Shown: positions 23,296-28,734 of the stretch, in pieces
Layout of the letters: each line of letters opens with the position of its first letter
Position numbering within the stretch: position 1 is the first letter of the stretch
Assembly: GCA_025363495.1 (NCBI GenBank)
Contig: JANYDR010000389.1
Coordinates: forward strand, 1-28,734
Source: Cyclobacteriaceae bacterium
GTDB lineage: Bacteria > Bacteroidota > Bacteroidia > Cytophagales > Cyclobacteriaceae
DNA: 28,734 nucleotides
Reading direction: 5' to 3'
Position numbers and translations under genes: made by a program
Notes under the pieces: model-generated
Database searches by the model: none
What the model was told of the DNA's origin: nothing
What the model saw: the letters and a program-made list of their open reading frames with translations, nothing else

Positions 23296-23547
23296 ATGAT
23301 AGAAAATTTTAAAGGAATCGAATTCGTTCGAATATCCACGTTACCGGAAGAGGAAAAAGAGAAAGTCTGGCAGTCATCTCTGAAAAACAAGGTTATAAAG
23401 ATCATAAAAGAAGAGAGTCTGTTGAACGACTGTATCCTGTATCAGGATTATCTTTCTTGGCTTAATGATCAGCCTGTCCAGTCGCCGAAATCATCAAGTT
23501 CCGCTCCTACTCCAATGCCAACCTTTTCAAAACTTGCCTTCAAGTAG
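23296..23547 (+). CDS. Small hypothetical protein
   Basis: 83 residues, no signal peptide. Charged and partly helical N-terminus (MIENFKGIEFVRISTLPEEE ... KVIKIIKEES), then LLNDCILYQDYLSWLNDQ and a low-complexity Ser/Pro tail (SPKSSSSAPTPMPTF). The stop codon directly abuts that of the convergent VOC gene. I do not recognise the family. Confidence 0.5.
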   Translation: MIENFKGIEFVRISTLPEEEKEKVWQSSLKNKVIKIIKEESLLNDCILYQDYLSWLNDQPVQSPKSSSSAPTPMPTFSKLAFK

Positions 23548-23940
23548 TCAATTCCAAATTCCCTCAGGAACAATTTCAAGCACACTACCGTCAGGATCAT
23601 TAAAGTAAAATGACTCTTGTCCATTTTGCCATTGCAATGTGTCTATGATAGATATGCCTTTTGACTTAATTTCTTCTTTTTGACTTTCATAATCAGCTGG
23701 TTTTACTTCGAAGGCAAAGTGATATGGACCCTCAGCAAAATGTTGCGGTGGACTTTTCTTCATTTTTGAATCGTCTGGATTAAAGCACAGTAAAACAGAT
23801 GATCCAGCATGGAAAAAAATATGCTTGCCTTTAAGATGGCTAATAATTGGCAATCCCAAGAGCCCATTATAAAAGCTTGAGGCTTTTTCCAAATCTCGAA
23901 AATAGAGGCAAACCTCTTTTATTTGAGTGATTTTTAACAT
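23548..23940 (-). CDS. VOC-family protein (glyoxalase-like)
   Basis: 130 residues, cytoplasmic, one complete VOC module pair: LKITQIKEVCLYFRDLEKAS, FYNGLLGLPIIS, YHFAFEVKPADY, ESFYFNDPDGSVLEIVPEG. Metal ligands likely E9 (or a water), the His of YHFAFEV, and the Glu of VLEIVPEG; the first His of typical glyoxalases is absent, as in several Glu- or Gln-using VOC subfamilies. The substrate is unknown. Divergent from the thioredoxin-like gene across a 435-bp intergenic region. Confidence 0.85.
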   Translation of the reverse strand: MLKITQIKEVCLYFRDLEKASSFYNGLLGLPIISHLKGKHIFFHAGSSVLLCFNPDDSKMKKSPPQHFAEGPYHFAFEVKPADYESQKEEIKSKGISIIDTLQWQNGQESFYFNDPDGSVLEIVPEGIWN

Positions 23941-23981
23941 CGGCCTTAACGGTTAAATTCGGGTTAAATTTAATCATCATT

Positions 23982-23995
23982 GAAATTGCAATTTC
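23982..23995. promoter_or_regulatory. Palindrome upstream of the VOC gene
   Basis: Perfect 14-nt palindrome GAAATTGCAATTTC, 42 nt before the VOC start (minus strand), beside a tandem GGTTAAATT pair at 23951 and 23963. Could be an operator. Confidence 0.35.
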
Positions 23996-24134
23996 CCTCG
24001 GCATAAAATCTACAAATCATAAATTCTAAACTCTGGATCCCCCGATTTCCAGGCTAATTTTCTCACCCGTTATGATGTAGATTATTGATTGCTAGTGGAT
24101 TAGAAAAAGCACACCGATTTCATAGGCTTCAGAG

Positions 24135-24241
24135 ATATCCACAAAGAAGTGATTGACGAAAATGCTCGTAACTGATTGTTATTCAGATATATAAAGGATA
24201 ACAGTCTCTTAATGTGGATAAAACCTTCGTTTTGTGGAATT
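24135..24241. other. Cluster of DnaA-box-like sites in the divergent intergenic region
   Basis: TGTGGATAA (24213-24221, perfect box on the minus strand), ATATCCACA (24135-24143, one mismatch), TGTGGAATT (24233-24241, two mismatches). The last two sites in order begin exactly 20 bp apart. The region 23941-24375 (435 bp) is AT-rich, holds no gene, and is flanked by divergent genes; apart from these sites and a palindrome I see nothing else in it. It could be a regulatory or origin-like site, but no dnaA gene is in the window. Confidence 0.4.
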
Positions 24242-24375
24242 CTTTTTAAGGGTGTTTTTCTGATTTATAAGTGCCTGAATTTTAGCACTTTTGTCTTCCG
24301 AAATAGCACATGAAAAGTTTTCTCACTCTTCAAACTAATACTAACCCTGAAAGCCAGATTCCGTTAGGTCTAAAA

Positions 24376-24849
24376 ATGCGCATAACATTGATTTTCGGAC
24401 TGCTGTTTTTATGTCAATTGAGTTGGAGTCAGGGAAGTGAATTGGTAAAACTGGACAAGCTGCAACAACTGATCCAGGGTGAAAAACAGCAAATTCAGGT
24501 GGTAAATTTCTGGGCAACATGGTGTGCGCCCTGTCTCAAAGAATTGCCTCTTTTCGAAAAATTAAATGGTGAACGAAAGGACGTTCATATCCGACTTGTA
24601 AGTATGGATATGGACCTTGACCCGGACCCAGAGAAGGTGCGAAAATTTGTTGTCAGAAAAAAAATTCAATCTGAGGTGCTAATCCTCAATGAGCGGAATC
24701 CGAATCAATGGATTGATAAGGTCGATAAGAACTGGTCAGGTGCTTTACCAGCCACGCTTGTAATAAATAATAAAACCGGTAAACGTAAATTTGTTGAAAA
24801 AGAACTGCACGAAGGCGATCTGGAAAAATTGATCGCAGAAGTTCAATAA
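24376..24849 (+). CDS. Exported TlpA-like thiol-disulfide oxidoreductase
   Basis: 157 residues. Signal peptide MRITLIFGLLFLCQLSWSQ, then a thioredoxin fold with active site WCAPC (C50, C53) in VVNFWATWCAPCLKELP, and cis-Pro in GALPATLVIN. Such periplasmic TlpA/ResA-like proteins reduce disulfides, e.g. in cytochrome c or secreted-protein maturation. ATG 24376 is chosen because it begins the signal peptide; an earlier ATG at 24310 adds 22 polar residues. A 32-nt gap separates it from the next thioredoxin-like gene, so the two probably form an operon. Confidence 0.88.
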   Translation: MRITLIFGLLFLCQLSWSQGSELVKLDKLQQLIQGEKQQIQVVNFWATWCAPCLKELPLFEKLNGERKDVHIRLVSMDMDLDPDPEKVRKFVVRKKIQSEVLILNERNPNQWIDKVDKNWSGALPATLVINNKTGKRKFVEKELHEGDLEKLIAEVQ

Positions 24850-24881
24850 AGAGATAAATTATCATTAAAATCATTACTAAT

Positions 24882-25490
24882 ATGAAGCGAATGTTTTTCT
24901 ATATAGCCATAGTGTTTGCCTTTGTAGCAAGTGCTCCAATAAAAAATGGTTATGAAGTAGGTGATACTGCTTCTGATTTTGCTCTTAAAAATGTTGACGG
25001 CAAAACGGTCTCGTTATCAGATTGGAAAGATGCGAAGGGTTTTATTGTAATCTTTGATTGCAACACTTGTCCCTATTCAAAAGCCTATAATGAAAGAATC
25101 ATTGGCTTAAATAAAAAATATGCGAGTCTTGGATTTCCTGTGGTAGCCATCAACGCGAATGATGCTTCAGAATCGAGTGGAGATTCATTCAAAGAAATGG
25201 TTAGTTACGCGAAAAGAAAGGGATATACATTTCCCTATCTCATAGATGAAACTCAAGCAGTGGCAAAAGCTTTTGGAGCTACCAACACGCCTCACGTTTT
25301 TGTTTTGAATCGCGCTGGCAATGATCTTAAGGTTGCCTATATCGGCACGATAGATGACAATGCCCGCAATGCCTCCGCAGTCTCTAAGAAATATGTTGAA
25401 GACGCAGTGGACTCCTTATTGACCGGCAAGACAGTCGCTAACACAAAGACGAAAGCCATTGGCTGTGGAATTAAATGGAAGAATTCGTAA
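24882..25490 (+). CDS. Exported thioredoxin-like (AhpC/TSA-redoxin) protein
   Basis: 202 residues. N-terminal signal (MKRMFFYIAIVFAFVASAP), then a redoxin fold: DFALKNVDGKTVSLSDWKD, FIVIFDCNTCPYSKAYNER with C60 and C63, FPVVAINANDASESS, FPYLIDETQAVAKAFGATNT, and the family-typical TPHVFVLN. The CxxC-P arrangement is like that of 'thioredoxin family protein' relatives that reduce rather than act as peroxidases. The C-terminal AIGCGIKW adds another Cys. Follows the TlpA-like gene in the same direction. Confidence 0.85.
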   Translation: MKRMFFYIAIVFAFVASAPIKNGYEVGDTASDFALKNVDGKTVSLSDWKDAKGFIVIFDCNTCPYSKAYNERIIGLNKKYASLGFPVVAINANDASESSGDSFKEMVSYAKRKGYTFPYLIDETQAVAKAFGATNTPHVFVLNRAGNDLKVAYIGTIDDNARNASAVSKKYVEDAVDSLLTGKTVANTKTKAIGCGIKWKNS

Positions 25491-25492
25491 TT

Positions 25493-25547
25493 GGATACCT
25501 GTGCAACTTGCTGGTCACCGAGAACTGGCAACAGGTGACGGGTATCC
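25493..25547. repeat. GTCACC/GTTGCC-type inverted repeat between convergent genes, copy 2
   Basis: Ends GGATACC (25493) and GGTATCC (25541-25547) are complementary, and inside the arms TGGTCACC and GGTGAC words recur imperfectly. CAACAGGTGACGG reads, in reverse complement, as CCGTCACCTGTTG, close to the copy at 11081 (CCGTCACCAGTTG). It lies between the convergent redoxin and GH3 genes and may act as a bidirectional terminator. Confidence 0.5.
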
Positions 25548-25549
25548 GT

Positions 25550-27064
25550 TTATTTAAGACTCTCAAGAATATCGTCTACATATTCCCGTGAGTTACTAAG
25601 CCTGGGTACCTTGTTTTGTGCTCCCAGTTTACCTCTGCGTTTCATCCAGTTATAAAAGGTTCCCTCAGGTACAGAATGTATGGTTGGAGCAATCAGAGCC
25701 AGATCGTGAGATCTTTTAGCATCGTAATCAGAATTGATTTTGCGGAGTGTTTCATCCAGGATTTTGCCAAACTCGTCAAGACTTCTAGGCTGAGTGTGGA
25801 ATTCAATAATCCACTCATGACCCCCACGCTTATTTTTTTCAAGGTAGATTGGCGCGGCTGTAAAGTTGTTGATTACGCCACCAGTTATTTCACTAGCTCT
25901 CGTAATAGCTGCTTCTGCATTTTCAATAATAACCTCCTCACCGAAGGCATTTATAAAGTGCTTTGTGCGACCTGAAATCTTGATCCGGTAAGGAGTCTTG
26001 CTGGTAAACTTCACTGTATCTCCAATGTTGTACCGCCACAATCCTGAATTCGTAGTGATCACCATTGCATAATTCTTACCTATCTCAACATCACTAAGCG
26101 GAATGGCTGTCGGGCTCTCGTCTTCCGATTCTTCAGTCGGAATGAACTCATAGAAAATTCCGTAGTCAAGCATTAATAGCATCTCTTCGGAGTTACTGAT
26201 GTCTTGTATCCCAAAAAATCCTTCGCTTGCTGTATATGTTTCCCAATAATTCATTCCTTCTCTAGGAATGAGTGTCTTAAATAAATTTCGATAAGGTGCA
26301 AACGCTACTGCTCCATGAAAAAAGACTTCAAGGTTAGGCCATATCTCCTGTATGGGCTTCTTCTGAATCTCCATTACTCGTTGCAATAATAATACAGTCC
26401 ATGTAGGAACACCTGCAATGTGTGTTACGTCTACTGAGATTGTTTCCCGTGCTAGCTTCTCAATTTTTTCTTCCCAATTGCTCATCAAGGCAACTTCCAG
26501 ACTCGGGGTACGGATCAATTGCGCCCATATCGGAAGATTCTGCATAATCACTGCTGACACATCACCATAATGAGAATTAGAACTTGGATCAAGATCATTC
26601 AACTGATAGCTGCCCCCAATCCCAAGTCCTCTTCCAGAAAAAATATTCGTTTCAGGATAATTGTTTACATAGATGCAATACAAATCCTTTCCACCCTTGA
26701 AGTGGCACTCTTCCAGTGACTCAGATGAGATTGGAATAAATTTGCTGCGTGCGTTTGTCGTTCCTGAAGATTTCGAAAACCATTTGATCTCTGTAGGCCA
26801 CAGAATATTCTGCTCCCCCTTCATCATCCGCTCGATGTATGGGAATATTCTTTCATAAGAATGCACTGGCACCTGGCGGGCGAAATCATCATAGTTGACG
26901 ATCTCATCAAATCCGTATTTCCTGCCAAATTCAGTTGGCCGAGCTGTCATTAAAAGCCGGGTTAGCATTTCGTCCTGAACGTCGTGCGGGTATTTCATGA
27001 AGAGCTCCATCTGGTGGATACGCTTTTTCATGACCCAGGTGAGGATGGAGTTGATTAGCTGCAT
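25550..27064 (-). CDS. GH3-family acyl-acid-amido synthetase-like protein
   Basis: 504 residues, cytoplasmic, adenylating enzyme of the GH3 fold (plant auxin-responsive GH3 family, with bacterial relatives). ATP-binding loop SSGTT at 99-103 (FSKSSGTTNARSKFIPIS), second motif YTASEGFFG, and ITTNSGLWRYNIGDTVKF, then the C-terminal domain KISGRTKHFINAFGEEVI. In plants these enzymes join acyl acids to amino acids; bacterial substrates are largely unknown. Length is near the family's usual 500-600. The gene is monocistronic on the minus strand and faces the thioredoxin pair. Confidence 0.88.
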   Translation of the reverse strand: MQLINSILTWVMKKRIHQMELFMKYPHDVQDEMLTRLLMTARPTEFGRKYGFDEIVNYDDFARQVPVHSYERIFPYIERMMKGEQNILWPTEIKWFSKSSGTTNARSKFIPISSESLEECHFKGGKDLYCIYVNNYPETNIFSGRGLGIGGSYQLNDLDPSSNSHYGDVSAVIMQNLPIWAQLIRTPSLEVALMSNWEEKIEKLARETISVDVTHIAGVPTWTVLLLQRVMEIQKKPIQEIWPNLEVFFHGAVAFAPYRNLFKTLIPREGMNYWETYTASEGFFGIQDISNSEEMLLMLDYGIFYEFIPTEESEDESPTAIPLSDVEIGKNYAMVITTNSGLWRYNIGDTVKFTSKTPYRIKISGRTKHFINAFGEEVIIENAEAAITRASEITGGVINNFTAAPIYLEKNKRGGHEWIIEFHTQPRSLDEFGKILDETLRKINSDYDAKRSHDLALIAPTIHSVPEGTFYNWMKRRGKLGAQNKVPRLSNSREYVDDILESLK

Positions 27065-27139
27065 GTATGAAGCGGCAAAAGTAACCGGTGAGAGTCAACC
27101 AGCAAAACGCTATGAAAAACGGAGCATATCGAACAAACT

Positions 27140-27166
27140 AAAAGTCTATTAGATTTGTAGACTTTT
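27140..27166 (+). promoter_or_regulatory. Hairpin just upstream of the first YeeE-like gene
   Basis: 9-bp stem AAAAGTCTA/TAGACTTTT with a 9-nt loop, 13 nt before the ATG at 27180. It could be an operator, attenuator or ribosome-access element for the sulfur-uptake genes. A TACTTTTTG close to the -7 consensus overlaps its right edge. Confidence 0.45.
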
Positions 27167-27179
27167 TACTTTTTGGATT

Positions 27180-27740
27180 ATGAATATTTTATTTTCACCC
27201 TGGCCCTGGTATATCGCTGGTCCTGTCATAGGTCTTACTGTTCCTTTATTGCTTTTGCTCGGCAATAAAACCCTGGGTATATCATCAACCCTTCGTCAAG
27301 TATGTGCGATTTGTGCACCGGGTTCCATTCCTTTATTTAATTACAATTGGAAAAAAGACAGTTGGAATCTCTTCTTTGTTTTTGGAGTGTTTATCGGTGG
27401 AATAATAGGAGGCATACTGTTGGCCAATCCCGATCCCATAGGTATTTCAGAGACCACAATCACATATTTTAATTCATTCGGAATAAATGATCTTTCAGGA
27501 TTGATGCCCAAAGAACTTTTTAATTGGCCATCACTCCTTACCATAAGAGGATTTCTGATGATGGTAGTCGGTGGTTTTCTCGTCGGCTTCGGTACACGGT
27601 ACGCTAGAGGTTGTACTTCCGGTCACGGTATCCTGGGACTGTCGGCACTGCAATGGCCATCACTCGTCGCAACGGCTTGTTTTTTTATTGGTGGAATTCT
27701 ATTCAGTCATTTTATTCTGCCTTACATTCTCTCATTATGA
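27180..27740 (+). CDS. YeeE/YedE-family membrane protein, first half-unit
   Basis: 186 residues with several transmembrane helices (AGPVIGLTVPLLLLLG, LFFVFGVFIGGIIGGILLA, GFLMMVVGGFLVGFG, LVATACFFIGGILFSHF). Carries the family motif GCTSGHGILG with C145, plus C42/C45 (VCAICAPGS). YeeE/YedE proteins import thiosulfate or related sulfur species; Cys residues relay the sulfur in the characterised homologue. Here the family is split over two genes. The stop overlaps the next ATG by 4 nt (ATGA), a tight coupling. Confidence 0.87.
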   Translation: MNILFSPWPWYIAGPVIGLTVPLLLLLGNKTLGISSTLRQVCAICAPGSIPLFNYNWKKDSWNLFFVFGVFIGGIIGGILLANPDPIGISETTITYFNSFGINDLSGLMPKELFNWPSLLTIRGFLMMVVGGFLVGFGTRYARGCTSGHGILGLSALQWPSLVATACFFIGGILFSHFILPYILSL

Positions 27741-28147
27741 AAAACATCAAGTATCTCATCGTTGGGGTAGTCTTTGGAATCGCTCTTACAAAAGGAGAGG
27801 CTATCTCATGGTATCGCATTCAGGAAATGTTCCGGTTCGAAAGTTTTCACATGTTCGGAATTTTTATGACCGCTATCCCGGTTGGTGCCATTGGACTTCT
27901 TCTCATTCGTGAATTGAAAATAAAAACGATTGAAGGTGAAGACATCATTAAACCAGAAAAAAAATATCATCATGGTATAATCATCGGCAGTCTCATCTTT
28001 GGATTTGGATGGGCATTAACCGGCGCTTGCCCCGGACCGCTTTATGCTCAGATAGGAGCCGGATCCTCAGTTACAATCGTAACATTAATAAGTGCTGTCG
28101 CAGGAACCTGGACCTATGGCAGATTTCAAAAATACCTTCCTGATTAA
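27737..28147 (+). CDS. YeeE/YedE-family membrane protein, second half-unit (DUF6691-like)
   Basis: 136 residues, membrane protein with helices at KYLIVGVVFGIALTKGE, FHMFGIFMTAIPVGAIGLLL, IIIGSLIFGFGWALTGACPG and a final GAGSSVTIVTLISAVAGTW. TGACPGPLYAQIG with C98 is the second conserved Cys motif of the family. It pairs with the preceding gene to form the complete importer. ATG 27737 overlaps the previous stop; upstream residues in the frame belong to the other protein's region. It ends 1 nt before the stop codon of the convergent rhodanese gene. Confidence 0.87.
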   Translation: MKNIKYLIVGVVFGIALTKGEAISWYRIQEMFRFESFHMFGIFMTAIPVGAIGLLLIRELKIKTIEGEDIIKPEKKYHHGIIIGSLIFGFGWALTGACPGPLYAQIGAGSSVTIVTLISAVAGTWTYGRFQKYLPD

Positions 28148-28148
28148 T

Positions 28149-28541
28149 CTATGGTTTCTGAATTGGCAAACCGCTTGCAGTCCAGGCTTTCAAACCACCC
28201 TCCAGGGAAGTGACTTGCTGAAATCCCTTTGCCTTCATAAGGTCAAGTGCTTTGCCGCTTCGCTTACCAGCAGCGCAATAAACAAAATACGTTTTTGAAT
28301 GATCCAGACTATCAAGTGCCTTTTCAAAACCCGCACCATTGTAATCTATGTTGCGCTCCCCGACAATGAATCCAGATTGCACTTCTTCGGGAGTACGCAC
28401 ATCGAGCAAAATAATTTCAGGATTTGATTTCAATTCAGCAGCAAACTCTTTTGGTGCCAGAATTTCAGCAGTAGAAGTTTTGTCTGAATGGCCACAGGAA
28501 TAGAGGGCTAAGGATAATATTAATACTAGCAGATGCTTCAT
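28149..28541 (-). CDS. Rhodanese-like lipoprotein
   Basis: 130 residues. Lipobox LYSC (C16) after a hydrophobic MKHLLVLILSLA, then one rhodanese domain: IILLDVRTPEEVQSGF, active-site loop C89-AAGKRS, and a KGFQQVTSLEGGLKAW ending. C89 is the persulfide-carrying Cys of sulfurtransferases. Facing the YeeE pair and being surface-anchored, it could hand sulfur to or from the importer; direct evidence is lacking. It lies 6 nt downstream of the SDR-like gene on the same strand, likely one transcript. Confidence 0.88.
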   Translation of the reverse strand: MKHLLVLILSLALYSCGHSDKTSTAEILAPKEFAAELKSNPEIILLDVRTPEEVQSGFIVGERNIDYNGAGFEKALDSLDHSKTYFVYCAAGKRSGKALDLMKAKGFQQVTSLEGGLKAWTASGLPIQKP

Positions 28542-28547
28542 AACTAT

Positions 28548-28734
28548 TTATTTTAATGTAGTCGCAATTCCTTCTTTATAAGAAGTGGCCTGAATATTAA
28601 ATGCCTTCTCAAATTTAGTACTATCAAAAATATAATCGTTATCAAACTGGTACATCATTTCCACAAATTCACGCATTTGCGGAGAGAATAATCCAACAAG
28701 ACGCACACCAAATTTAGGAAGTGCCATAACTTTA
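28548..28734 (-). CDS. C-terminal part of an SDR/NAD-epimerase-like protein, cut by window edge
   Basis: Only about 62 codons are visible, ending at TAA 28548-28550. The translation reads ALPKFGVRLVGLFSPQMREF, then a MYQFDNDYIFDSTKFEKAFN-like stretch, and YKEGIATTLK. The 'MREFVEMMYQF ... DSTKFEKAF ... T.YKEGI..T' ending matches NAD-dependent epimerase/dehydratase (SDR, extended) proteins as I know them. The N-terminal Rossmann domain lies outside the window, so the assignment is partial. Confidence 0.65.
   Translation of the reverse strand, partial: KVMALPKFGVRLVGLFSPQMREFVEMMYQFDNDYIFDSTKFEKAFNIQATSYKEGIATTLK

Overview
The window is chromosomal DNA of a member of the Bacteroidota, most likely a Cytophagales-type soil or freshwater bacterium. 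The evidence is AT-rich intergenic DNA, a few -7-like boxes of the form TAnnTTTG, many exported proteins and short-lipobox lipoproteins, and typical gene families (SPOR/coiled-coil protein, TPR protein ending in an SCK-type tail, bacterial GH3 synthetase, split YeeE/YedE, secreted M14 peptidase). No rRNA, tRNA, CRISPR array, transposase, phage or plasmid gene was seen. Both edges cut genes: gltD on the left and the C-terminus of an SDR/epimerase-like protein on the right.

Left part (1-7 kb): the end of gltD (ammonium assimilation), an exported VOC protein, a GH43-like glycosidase broken by an in-frame TAG, a 12-unit degenerate tandem array, a frameshifted Uma2 nuclease gene, an exported SMP-30-like propeller, and fumC. 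This stretch holds most of the intergenic repeats and both broken genes, so it looks like the most plastic part of the window.

Middle (7-17.6 kb): an exported coiled-coil/SPOR protein; a tight cluster of a glycine-rich exported protein, recJ and lptB; a WHy/LEA-like lipoprotein (minus strand); a cluster of three REP-like palindromes; a HIF-prolyl-hydroxylase-like dioxygenase; an exported amidohydrolase; a small exported protein; a TPR protein; a CD225/DUF2752 membrane-protein pair; and a DinB protein coupled through GTGA to a predicted outer-membrane barrel.

Right part (17.7-28.7 kb): a large secreted M14 peptidase, a TolB-like propeller, an exported double YciI-like protein, a class V aminotransferase, a small protein, a VOC enzyme, a 435-bp divergent intergenic region with DnaA-box-like sites, two exported thioredoxin-fold proteins, a GH3-type acyl-amido synthetase, and a sulfur module (two YeeE/YedE half-proteins facing a rhodanese lipoprotein).

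An obvious multi-gene new system (defence, secretion, biosynthesis) was not found. The least explained signals are non-coding: several imperfect inverted repeats whose arms are themselves short tandem repeats, the ~10.7-bp-period array at 3.05-3.18 kb, the palindrome cluster near 11.75 kb, and DnaA-box-like sites near 23.1-24.2 kb. Among proteins, the glycine-rich gene 1 nt upstream of recJ and the PHD2-like hydroxylase are the most interesting.
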